64,000 bases of DNA from assembly GCA_037176845.1 (NCBI GenBank), contig JAYKXP010000030.1:186001-250000 (forward strand), written 5' to 3'. The stretch is from Paramarasmius palmivorus (Eukaryota; Basidiomycota; Agaricomycetes; Agaricales; Marasmiaceae). Numbering within the stretch: the first letter of the stretch is position 1; each line of letters opens with the position of its first letter. The notes under the pieces are model-generated. The model made no database searches. It worked only from the letters and a program-made list of their open reading frames with translations, and was not told the DNA's origin. The position numbers and the translations under genes are program-made. Shown piece by piece: positions 10,911 to 21,896 of the stretch.

Positions 10911-13413
10911 TTACATAGATGTGGAAAGCCAGAGTGGATGCACACTCTTGTCATACACATCAGGCAAAATGGCGCGGAAATACTCAGCAAACATATTATG
11001 GTCCTCGTCAAAGTATAGGTTTGACTTGTAAAAGCCGGGAACAGCTTCGATTTGGCTGTAACGATCCGCCAGCACGCTGGCGAGTACTGCTAGCCCCTCG
11101 CCCGCCATTCTAAACTCCAAAGGTAGCTCTTTGATATGGGCGCTCCTGGTTAAATGCTTTGATAGAAACCAAAACCGATGTGGCCCATACTTCGGATGGC
11201 GAAATACCTGTTGGAACATGATACAACGTGCATCAAGGGAGTCGACAGGCTTTCCTGTCGGAAATGTCGAAAAGAGAATGTAGACGAAGATCCAGAACAG
11301 GGATTCTATGTCGTGTAGGCAATTGTGGCGAAAAACTTTCGTCTGGGTTTTCCGGTTGAGGTTTTACACGCCGGTGAGCGCCAGGCGGTAACAACTCGAA
11401 GTCTTGCGGGAGAAATAGATACGATTGTAGATCGACTTCGAGCGCAACGAAACCCGGGGTTCCCTAATGAACAAGATTCAACTTCAGGACAGGGTACCAG
11501 TCCATAGAGAACTTATAGCTTTCCGCTGAACCCCGGGTGGCGATGCAGTGAAATCCTGAGCGTATTCGAAATCGATGAGCTTGCAGACCACACAATCGTT
11601 GACACGCGCGACCAATAGATTTCCAGTACTGATATCGCGGTGAACATATCCAGCAGAATACAGATATCTGATGGCTGGATTGTGTGAGTGGATTAAGGGT
11701 TGAGAAAACAAGGAAACAACATACCCGTCATTATATAGATTATCGCCTCCAGAATGGGTCGATGGTCAAGGATGTCATGCAATGCTCTCCCAAACCGCTC
11801 CGACAAAGTTCGACAGTGAACTCTCTTTCCTGAAGTCTGCAATTCGATTCGAGGTGTACCTGGAGGCATGAATTGACCTGGCAGAGCACCGATTGGCGCT
11901 TCCCATGGGGGTACAGGACCAGATGAGCTAGACGATGAGCCTGATCTCGCTTTTTTTCTACGAAGTAAGAATACCTGGGGATCATCAGGGATCATATGTT
12001 CCCGCAAAAAATTCATCGAACTGTCCAATCCCAGTTGATTTGAATCTACCATCGAGCGAATGCAAATGCGCTCGCAGGCTTCAATCTTGACGAAATAGTC
12101 GTAAAAACGGCTTCGATCCAGACCAAGGTCGTGATATTGATTGACTCGCTCGTAAATCGAGTCAAGTACCTCCTTCTCAGTAGGAGCATCTTCAGGTATC
12201 CACAAGTCTTTGAGAATAAACAACTGGTTGCCGAGTTGAATGGGTTCTCCTGAGCCAGATAACACTTCCATGACTTCCCAGACACGTGTTCCTCGACCGA
12301 GCACAAGGCTCGCTTTGGACCCGCTAACCATACACACAGTCTGGTAAGTCTTGCCGCCGATTCTGTACTGATAGTGAATCCCACCCCCGTACCAGACTCT
12401 GCGAACCGATGAGTCGAATCCTAGTTCCTCTTCTGTTGCATTTGTCAAAGCAGCGATGAAGTAAACGATATCCTTCACATTCTAAAAGCATGTCCTCAGT
12501 TCAGCATTAGAATCATTGACTTGGGGAAACAACTCACTGCTTCCAGGTCGAGGTCATGTGTGACCAGAATATGTGAACGCGAGAAAAACCAGAACCTAAC
12601 GGTAGTGCATTCAATGGTCATCCCGAGGAAGAACCGGCGAGTAGGATCGTTGAACATGACTTGAGCAGAATTTTCAGTTATTTTGGAGACGTTCTAGTAT
12701 ACATGTCAGACCAAGTGTCAACACATAGCACAAACTCACCTCGTCAACTATCCTATCCTTGATACTCTTCTCAAACTCTCCCAACAATACCACATCGCAC
12801 TCGTATCCAGCTGGGCCTTCATCCAATCCTCCAACATATCTCGTTTTTGCTACTTCAGCCACAATGTCAGGCTTATAGCTAGCGTGAGGATTCTCCGATA
12901 AGAGAGCATGCTAAGGTCTCTTGAAAACAATCCTAGGCTTTCCGCCGTTCCGAAGCGCGACTGATTTCGCAACGACCTCGTTGAAGCATCCAATAAGAGG
13001 AACATAGTGATGCTCTTCGTCTTCAGTCGAGTCGCTCCGGAAACCTCTCCATGTGTCGTCTTCTAGTGTGCCGTCGACCTTGAGCTGAGAGTATAGATCG
13101 TCCAGGTGTTCTTGGTTGACCTGCGGTAAACAGGCTCTTTTGAACAGCTCCCATTCGATCTGGGGTACCGCCGTCCTAACTTCCTCCATCTCTTCGACGA
13201 AATTGGTGGAGTACGGTGTAAAGGGAAATTTTTCGATCTTGCAAGAGTCCCGAGTAAGGAGCCGCGTCGCTGTGTTTGAATTTTTAGTCGACCGAAGATT
13301 TTGTTACATGGCTGAAAGTACGCAGAGTGTGCCAAAAGCTAGTGATCAGACGATACACGAACGTACCCGTTCTCATTGTTAAGTTTCAGCGTGTAGAATA
13401 TCTCGAATGACAC
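10911..13413 (-). pseudogene. FunK1-type kinase pseudogene with several lesions
   Basis: The order of blocks is that of the neighbouring kinases, and the catalytic motifs are good: YVHRDISTGNLL at about 11640 and CKLIDFEYAQ. The gene is nevertheless broken repeatedly. The codon matching the ATG of its paralogues is GTG (13413). GAG has become TAG at 12911-12913, just after a VFKRP motif. The splice donor that is GTAAGT in the 13.7-16.2 kb paralogue reads ATAAGT near 11514. A frame shift lies near 11330-11345, before HNCLHDIESLFWIF. The tail also ends early at 10911, without the basic GEKRKR stretch. The remaining exons are about 12693-12538, 12481-11725, 11674 to about 11515, and 11463-10911. 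Because it has point lesions of several kinds, this copy looks genuinely decayed and not merely mis-sequenced. Confidence 0.82.
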
Positions 13414-13698
13414 TTCGCTTCATGGTGGTTCAAGTGAGAGCCATCATTACATAGACGCCCACATCCACGCAACCATCATAATCCACGGTTTCTTATTACT
13501 TCGGGTAATGGCATATATTCATGCACTAGATCTATGAACCTTTCACTGTATAATATTTGAGATGAGTAGACACAGGTACACAACATTCGGTAATCTTATG
13601 TGCCTTCATTTATGGTCATCCTAAAAACCAACGTCTCCGTCCCTACTCGGCGTATCTTGCTGTAGTGAATCGTTGTCATCCCCATCCGTCTTCTTCTC

Positions 13699-16152
13699 TC
13701 ACCCGCTGGAATAGATGGGCACAAGGACAGATCCATCAAAAGCGACACCCAACACTTTACTAAAGTATTGCTCAAAGAGATCAAACACATCACCAAAGTC
13801 CATTTTCACTCTGGGAAAGCTGGGAAGTGCTTCGATCTTCCGGTACTGAGCCTTCAAAGCCTTCCCGATATTGTGGATCCGCTGGCCTTCCTGATGGAAT
13901 TCTGGAGGTAACTGGGACAAAGTCGTCTTTCGAAATTGGTCGTTGGCCAAGAATGATGCTCGAGTCTGGCCAGATAAGAAGAGTTTATGAAAGGTTTCAT
14001 GATTTGAACGGAGGGAAGTGACGAGCTTGCCGTCTGGGTACGTGGAGAAGAGCCTGTAGACAACAATCCAAAACAGGGACTCTATGTCGTGGAGCCAATT
14101 ATGGCGAAAAGTCGCGCTGGCATCTGTGGCGGGAAATTCTGTACTTTCGAAGCATTCGACTTCATCGGGGCTTGGGTTATCATCGTCGGGTAGGAACGAG
14201 TATAGGCCTTGTTCGACTTCTACGGCAATGAAGTATGGGCTCCCCTGGGTAGTAACGGTCAGTTAGACTGCCTAGATCTCGAAATCTAAAGCCACTTACT
14301 GTCTTCGAGTCCTTGTAGAATGTTGGTTCGTCCATGCGCTTGGCGCATTCGAGGTCAATGAGTTTACAGACCACATTTCCCTGAGAAATTGATACCAAAA
14401 GATTGCCAGAACTAATATCACGGTGGACATACCCAGCCGAGTACATGAACTTCATTCCTAGAATGTGTGTCAGACGAGAGATTGGAAAGATTTGGCCAGA
14501 CGGTTCACCTGTGATCATGTAGGTTATCGCTTCTAATACCATTTTGTGATTAGTGATCTCATGTAGCACCATCCCAAACCGCTCCGACAAAGTTCGACAG
14601 TGAACTCTCTTTCTTGACATCTGGATTTCGATACGAGATGTGCCTTGGGGCATGAATTGACCTGGCAGGGCGCCGACTGGCGCTTCCCACTGCAGAGAAC
14701 CAGATCCTACCTTCTTCCTACGAAGCAGGAAAGCGTGAGGATCATCAGGGATCGTCTCTTCCCGCAGAAAGTTCGTCGAGCTGTCCAATCCCAGTTGTTC
14801 CGAATCCATCGTGGAGTTGATGCAGATGCGCTCGCAGGCTTCAATCTTGACGAAGTAATCATAGAAACGGCTTCGATCCAGGCCGAGGTCATGATATTGA
14901 TTGACTCGTTCGTAAATCGAGTCAAGTACCTCCTTCTCAGTAGGAGCATCTTCAGGTATCCACGAATCTTTGAGGATAAACAGCCGGCAGCCGAGTTGAA
15001 TGGGTTCTCCTGAGCCAGATAACACTTCCACAACTTCCCAGACACGTGTTCCTCGACCAAGCACAAGGCGTGCTTTGGAACCGCTAACCATACGCACAGT
15101 CTGGTAAGTCTTGCCGCCGACTCTGTACTGATAGTGGATCCCGTCCCCGTACCAGACTCTGCGAACCGACGAGTCGAATCCTAGCTCCTCATCGATTGCG
15201 CTCGCCAAGGCAGCGATGAAGTAAACGATATCCTTCACATTCTAAAAGCATGTCCTCCGTTCAGCGTTAGCATCATTGACTTTGGGAGATGACGCACTAC
15301 TTCCAGGTCGAGGTCATGTGTGACCAGAATATGTGAACGCGAAAAGAACCATAACCTAATGGTAGTGCATTCGATGGTAATCCCAAAGATGAAACGGCGA
15401 GTAGGATCGTTGAACATGACTTGGGCGGAATTTTCAGTTATTTTGACGACGTTCTAGCATCCATGTCAGATCAGTTGGCGGCACATAACGCATGGCAAAA
15501 CCAACTTCGTCAACTGTCCTATCCTTGATGCTCCTCTCAAACTCTCCCAACAACACCACATCGCATTCGTATCCAGTTGACCCTTCATCCAATCCCCCAA
15601 CGTACCTCGTCTTCGCCACTCCAACCACGATGTCGGGCTTATAGCTGGCATCAGGATTTTCCGATAGGAGAGCATGCTCAGGTCTCTTGAGAACAATCCT
15701 AGGCTTTCCACCGTTCTGAAGCGCGACTGATTTCGCAACGACTTCGTTGAAGCATCCAACAAGAGGCTCATAGTGATTCTCTTCGTCTTGAGTCGAATCG
15801 CTCCGGAAACCTCTCCATGTGTCGTCTTCTAGTGTGCCGTCGACCTTGAGCTGAGAGTATAGAGCGTCCAGGTGTTCTTGGTTGACCTGCGGTAAACAGG
15901 CTTTTTTGAACAGCTCCCATTCGATCTGGGGTACCGCTGCCCTAACCTCTTCCATCTCTTCAACGAGACTGGTGAAGCATGGTTCAAATTTTTCGATTTG
16001 TACGAGTCCTGAGTAACGCGTCGCTGTGTTTGAAATTTTAGTCGACCGACGATTTTGTTACATGGCTGAAAGTACGAAGTGTGAGCCAAAAAGTAGTGAT
16101 CAGACGATACATGAACGTACCCGTTTTCATTGCTAGGCTTCAGTATCGACAT
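13699..16152 (-). CDS. FunK1-type fungal protein kinase
   Basis: This is the best-preserved kinase of the island. Blocks in order: N-terminal region with EEMEEVRAAVPQIEWELFKK, a short exon (15453-15298), a long exon (15241-14509) with WYGDGIHYQYRVGGKTYQTV and WEAPVGALPGQF, a catalytic exon (14457-14300) with YVHRDISSGNLLV and CKLIDLECAK, and the last exon (14244-13699) with FRHNWLHDIESLFWIVVY. HRD and the metal-binding Asp are present, so catalysis is plausible. The 51-bp intron at 14508-14458 is a multiple of three with no stop, so retention would keep the frame. The donor after the N-terminal exon (GTTGGT) and the next one (GTGCGT) are weaker than the GTGAGT of the paralogues. A TGA ends the protein just before a GEKK-type basic tail. 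The first exon is uncertain. Confidence 0.75.
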
Positions 16153-16442
16153 TTCTTTATTGCTCGAGGTGGTTTGTGTGAGAACATAGCGCCAGATAGC
16201 GCCCGCGGCACAATTCCGCCATTTGGGACCTAGCTCCTCCTAGTTGACGGCAGATATGAACGATGTCAGTTTTATCTGTGATTCCTTTCCATCCTCGGAC
16301 GCTGCACACCACCACGTTTTCAACATATATCCTCCATCACTGCTCAGATATTCCCTTCCCCTTTTCCTCTACCTGTGCCGTTGCTCAAGCGCTCATTGTT
16401 ACTATCAGCAACAAGGTCTTGACAACTTCCTAGTAGCAAGCA

Positions 16443-19226
16443 ATGTCCATCAACAACCCAAACCAAGTCCATATCGGGAGGGATGCGATTAACGTGACCG
16501 AAGGAAACCAATACAACTATGCGTATAATGTTAATTTGGATGGGGGTGAGCAACGAATATTTTGTCGATTTGTGCAATAACTCATGGTTACACAGAGGCT
16601 CCACACAAACTCTCGGGCGCAGGTGAAGATCCAACGAATATCGATGAACCATGGCTGACGATCCTACAGAGGCCTTACGGACGCTAGCACAGAATGCTGC
16701 CCCGAATGCGTGTTATGATTCCGAACAGCGATTCCCTCCTCCAAATTGTCACGAAGGGACACGCCTCCAGATTCTCGAGAAGCTTTCGAGCCGAATCGAG
16801 GATAGATCCAAGGCTGATAGGGTCCTTTGGGTCCATGGCTCAGCAGGCGTCGGAAAGTCTGCGATTGCGCAGCATCTCGCAGAGAAGTACGCCAGAAGCG
16901 GCAGACTAGGTGCAGCATTCTTTTTCTCCCGCAACGACTCGACTCGAGACAAGATACGCCCCCTTGCGGCTAGTATCGCGTATCAGTTCTGCAAGGCAGG
17001 ATCACCTTTCCGCACCACCCTTGGTCCTGCTATCATCGATACAATTCGTTCCGATCCCAACATCTTCCACACTTCTTGCGAGAACCAGGTTCAACAACTG
17101 TTGGTCGAGTTATCTTCCAACATGCACACTGCAGCCACAAAAGAGCAAGGGTTCGCGCCGTACCTTATTGTCATTGACGGTCTCGATGAATGCATCGACA
17201 GAGCTGAACAAGAGAGAGTTTTGGCTATCGTTCAAGTCTTGATCTCTCATTCAGCTCCCTACTTTTCCTGGATCGTCCTCCTCTGCAGCCGCCCCGAGCC
17301 CCAGATCCGTCATGGCTTTGACCATTACAGCTTCATCGGGCACCTGGAGGCCTTTGATGTCAACTCATTGGACAATATCAATCATGACATCCATCGATAC
17401 CTCGTTGACAAGTTCGCTACTCTCCAAATGAAGTATCGGTATGCATTGGAACAAGAAAGGCCGACATGGCCTGGGGAGGATGTCCTTGAGCAGCTTGTTT
17501 CAAGAGCCGACGGACAGTTCATCTTTGCAGCAACTGTCATTAAATACATCGACGTCGATTATGAACCCCCGCAGGATCGTCTGGATATCATTCTACGTAT
17601 TTACGTCGAGCAAGGGGAATCTCCTTATTCGCCGCTAGACATGTTATACCACCAGATTCTGTCGAGTTGTCACAAATGGGACAAAGTGAAATCATTGTTA
17701 CGTCTGCTACGCACTCCTCACACTGCCCCACCCGACGAGCATCGTTCACGTGCAAACCATCCCGATAGATTGAACTCGGAGCCAACACAGTGGCGCTCTT
17801 CTGAGATGCTCGCATTGCTCTTGAATCTCAAAGTTCACGAAATTTCCACTCTCTTAATCCGATTGCACTCGGTCTTGCAGATACCGGAAGGTATCAATCG
17901 AGAACAGAACATACTCTTCGCACACGCCACCTTCCCGGAATTTTTAGCAGACCCTAATCGGTCTGGCCCATTCTATACTCCCGCCATGTCGGAGTCGGAG
18001 TACTGTGACTGTGTGGCCACACTCCTACTTCGCACGCTAGCAGCCTTGACACCATCATATCCCCTATATAATTTAGAGTCCTTTGATCGTGCCAAGCACT
18101 CGTGGTTCCTGAAGTTTAAAGCTGTAAATTGGCTTGTTGCCTTCTCCTGCCACTGGTGGAACTACTATTGCTTAAAGGTAATCTCACCGAGCGTGAATTT
18201 ACTCGGGGAGTTGGAGGCTTTGGATATACATGTTGTTGTCGCCATCTCATCAGCACTTGATTTGTTTGTATCCTGGGAAGGTGTTATCAACTGGGCAAAG
18301 GTTGTCTTTCCCCCACATGTCGAAAAGCACAGTCTAACAAACTATACCTTACAGGGATTGGGAAGTATGATGAACATACTTGTGAAGAAGTTGGAAACGA
18401 CGATCAAAGAGGTGCACATTACATTTGGGACGAGTCTAGATGACTATTGGGCGCGTCGAAGGACGTTCAGAGGCATTCTCAGCACTGAACAATGGCTATT
18501 GGGCCCAAGGGATGGTGGCATTCCTTTGGGTTATAGCAGTGCACGGACTTTCGAAGACATGATACTCGAAGAACTCAGAACGCCTTCTGAGCTTTCATCC
18601 TGTGAGTCGTGGCCCTCATTCGATTCATCAGATGTAGGGAGGATCTGGTCATCTTCTCTGAGAGACATTCTCATCGTGCCGAGAAATATAATACCGAAGG
18701 TTTCGCATATCCTATTTGTAGTGCGCGTGACAAGAGACAATGTTCGTATCTTTCAGAGGATATACGACGCACTCAAAAGATCGGATTCCTGGTCATCCAT
18801 GATACGTCTATTACTGGCCTATGTAATGAATAGGACTCTTACCATTTCTGATCACTCTGGGAACCCGGTAAGATTTCCGAAGGATATCCTAGTAAGTGGT
18901 ATACTCCCGAACCAGATACTGTTTAAATAAAAGTTTTTCAGGAAGGGGACCTTGTATGCTTTGCAGCGTTTTTCAAAGAACGGTTGGCAGCGCTAAACCT
19001 TGACCTCAAATGGTCAGAGGGTTCCTTCTGGCTCGTCGACACCGCCAGGCAAGGCAATGCATGCGACACACGCGGTGACGCTGGGCTCCATAGTTCTGAG
19101 GAACCCTCTAGACTGAAAGGTGATACGAAGCAGTGCGCTCCCCATTGTCCGCTGCATACATTCGATGCAGACGACCGTTCAAAAGGCGATCGTAATCAAC
19201 GGCGTGATTATTGTTGTTTCCAATAG
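16443..19226 (+). CDS. NACHT NTPase, paralogue 3, with C-terminal CaaX-like motif
   Basis: Four exons (16443-16545, 16596-16622, 16670-18891, 18942-19226) sum exactly to 878 codons plus stop. All introns are about 45-50 bp with GT...AG borders. Exon 1 encodes the Asn-rich peptide starting MSINNPNQVHIGRDAINVTE. Exon 2 is only 27 bp. Exon 3 carries Walker A HGSAGVGKSAIAQHL, Walker B YLIVIDGLDEC, LLCSRPEPQIRHG and the long C-terminal region of unknown fold. Exon 4 encodes EGDLVCFAAFFKERLAAL and a hydrophilic tail ending YCCFQ, a good CaaX shape. A TATA-like element (CAACATATATCC, about 16320) and a pyrimidine-rich leader precede the ATG and are shared with paralogue 1. No repeat sensor domain was seen. 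It is the only complete, fully open copy on the plus strand. Confidence 0.9.
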
Positions 19227-19766
19227 GCAGCGCCCGCAATGTAGCCTCGCGAACTGAACTCGGATTAGCATGGCTTTGTTTGGATATATAAGCGCGTATT
19301 TGCAGGTATATGGATGCGAAGGTAATGTCTCTATTGTGATTGTAGCGTGCGAAGACAAAAAAGTGCCGAAGAATCAATGTGGCAAACCATCCTCTCCGCG
19401 TAACGTAGTTCTCCAAACGTGGCGACCGCAAGTACGGAGTTGCGCGAGGCGCCTATTACTGTAGGATACAAATGATTATACATATTCGGATGGGATAGAT
19501 GAATAAGTGGAAATGGGAAAAGGAGGTTCGCGTCGGTGAGAAGAGATATCTCATATGACGAGTATGGTGGCGAGTCAACACGGTATGCCTGGCTGTTCTG
19601 CTCAAGATATAGAGCGGTTTCCGGCGGAGGAATAGAAGAAGACGCGGGACAAAACAAAGAATGGATATTTTGAGAACAGAAGGTGGACGTACCCAGTGCG
19701 AAAATGTTCTTCTTCAAAACAGCTCGAACTCCGCAAGTGAGCGGCGTGATGAGGGTATACGGGTGT
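16670..19766 (+). repeat. Right arm of the large inverted duplication (with 2318-5643)
   Basis: This arm pairs in inverted orientation with the left arm. It covers the NACHT body, the final exon and about 540 bp of 3' flank. The 5' end (exon 1, promoter, 16240-16670) matches paralogue 1 (1109-1450) better than paralogue 2, so the island appears to have gone through more than one copying or conversion step. Confidence 0.7.
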
Positions 19767-19979
19767 TTACTTGACCGCTTGAACTTTGTCCTGTGCGCTG
19801 ATATTTACCAGGAATTGAGGTTGATACAGAGACACTGGTGCTCGAAGATGCTGCAGCTGGGGTACTTTGAGCTTGAGTATGGTTTTTGTTGTCTAGATGC
19901 GGATGAGTGAAAGAGAAACCGAGGGATTTAGAAACCAACGCACAGGATACATCAGAAGTTGTGTTCAAGAATCGAGACC

Positions 19980-20338
19980 TAATCGAGTGGAAACCTCTCC
20001 ATGTGTCGTCTTCTACTGTGCCGTAGACCTTGAGCATCGAGCATCCAGGTATTCTTCATCGACCCGCGGAAGACAGGCCTCTTTGAACGGCTCCCATTCG
20101 ATCTGGGGCACCGCTGCCCTGACCTCTTCCGTTTCTTCAACGAGACTGGTGAAGCATGGCTTGAAGAGGAATTTTTCGATCTTGCACTGAATCGCGTCGC
20201 TGTGTTTGAATATTTAGTCGACCGACGATTTTGTTACATAGCTGGAGGTACGCAGGATAAGTCAGCAGAAAGATCAGATGATAGAGCGTACCCATTTTCA
20301 TTACTGAGCTTCAGTATGCGGAATATCTCAAACGACAT
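19980..20338 (-). pseudogene. FunK1 kinase N-terminal relic
   Basis: The relic begins with an ATG at 20338 encoding MSFEIFRILKLSNENG, as in the kinase at 7.1-10.6 kb. It continues with EEVRAAVPQIEWEPFKEACL, clearly the N-terminal region of the neighbouring kinases. A small deletion near the LDARCS motif shifts the frame, and homology stops after DDTWRGFHS at about 19990. No catalytic domain follows; unrelated sequence with an Ala/Ser-rich frame comes next. It is a truncated copy on the outer side of the right NACHT arm. Confidence 0.75.
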
Positions 20339-20534
20339 TTTGGTTTGTGTCAGAGCAGGCCAGTCTCGTTTAGCGCCCAAGCGCCTAGGTCTATTAGACG
20401 CCTGCATCCGCAGGGCCATTTTCAACGCCTCATTCATAGTCATAATGCACTGTTTCTCATTACTTCAAGCAATGGTATATATTCATACACTGGGTATACA
20501 CTTTCCGCCCCACGAAACCCAAAAACACCACACC

Positions 20535-21896
20535 TCACACCCGACAAACCCTCAACACCTTCTCCGTCAACTCCCACAACCTCTCCTCGACGTGTTCTCC
20601 TTCACTACCACCTATCGAGAGCACCTTCGGCCTCTTAACCCCCTCAACATAACCTCCCTTATACCTCTCCCACTCGCCCCACACCGCCTCACCAGCCGCA
20701 GCAAACGCCGTAGCGTACCCCTGCTCATGAGGTTCTATCGGTGTCGTTGTAGGCATGTGAATGTGTATAGAGAGCATTTTACGGAGAATATGTATATGGT
20801 GTTTATCGTTATCGTGCGCGTGTGAGGAAGGTGAAGAGGAAGGAGCTCCGGGATCAACAGCCAAGGCGATCATGTTGTGTATGCCTTCGGCGTTTATGAG
20901 GTGTTGGAGGTGTCTTGTCCAGAGAAGACAAAGGAATTTGGAGTGGCCTGTTTTGGGGAGAAAACGTGTTGTAAGTTTAACGTTCGGCCGAGTGAAAGAA
21001 GCAGGTAACGGAGAATGCATGGGCCAAGCCATTGACTGGGAAATGAAAAGAGCCAAGGCCATGTAGGGCGTAAATACCCTTAGCCCAAGCATAACAAGTG
21101 GAGTGAAATGAAAAGGGATACTTACAGAACCGCAGGAATCCGGATGGCAGACCTCGGACGTTTAGATCGTCCACGGTTTTGAATTTGAGGTTTACTTTTG
21201 GTATTATTTTGTGCGATGCTGGAATGACCTGTTATAATTAATCAGCACCATGAACAGAACAAGCGACAGCAAGGCATAGGTAGACGCACATTAACGATCC
21301 TAACATCTTCATTCAACCCTTCGTTCGCCGTCTTGGCCAGCAAGGGCAATAGTGTCTTTGTGAACACGAAAGGGGAGATGTAGCTGTAATGTTCATTAGC
21401 ATCAATTATCAAGAAGTATAAGCCATGAACTTACTTTACTGTAACCGTCCGACTCAATCCCAGCTCATTAATCTCTTCTTTACCCTTGCCCTTGCCTTCG
21501 AGATGACAGCACCCGTTAACCAAAATATCCAATCGCCCCTTCCTGCCTTCCATATCCAAAAGCCACCTTGCGGCATCCCTCGTCCTTGCCGGACAGCTCA
21601 AGTCCAGCTCGAACCATACAATCTCTCCGTAGCCGTACCCGAGTTCCCATCGAAGATTCTCTAGTAACTTGAGTGGCTCGGACGAATGAGGGGTTCCCAA
21701 ATATACTTTTGCACCAGCGCGTGCCAGGTGAAGAGTCGTGTGATGGGTGTTGGCGCTATTATTAGAGAGCTATGAGCAAGAGCCGAAAGAGAGAGAAGGC
21801 ATAGACGACGTACTCATCACCAGTAACAACCGCCACCTTTCCACGGAGATCTACAAGATCGGATTGAGGATCAAAGTCTGCGTCGTCGAAGAACAT
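20535..21896 (-). CDS. Degenerate short-chain dehydrogenase (SDR), probable pseudoenzyme
   Basis: The gene starts at MFFDDADFDPQSDLVDLRGK (21896) and has several short introns (exons include 21896-21814, 21755-21435, and from 21383). It aligns block for block with the two SDRs at 25.9-29.0 kb: GKVAVVTG, LARAGAKVY, VWFELDLS, RLDILVN, SPFVFTKTLLPLLAK, HSK, LWTRHLQHLI. Two key sites are lost. The cofactor loop TGxxxGxG reads TGDDANTH. The catalytic Tyr-x-x-x-Lys reads Phe-Cys-His-Ser-Lys, with TTC at 21127-21129 just before an intron; the paralogues have Tyr-Gly-His-Ser-Lys. The gene is otherwise open to its stop, so it may be an expressed non-enzyme or an early pseudogene. Original role: NAD(P)-dependent oxidoreductase of the retinol-dehydrogenase/WW-oxidoreductase-like group. 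Confidence 0.7.

Noticed and set aside
19331..19717. Minus-strand frame of 128 codons downstream of NACHT paralogue 3
   Set aside because: The homologous DNA at 2366-2760 does not keep this frame, so the conservation is that of duplicated flanking DNA, not of a protein.
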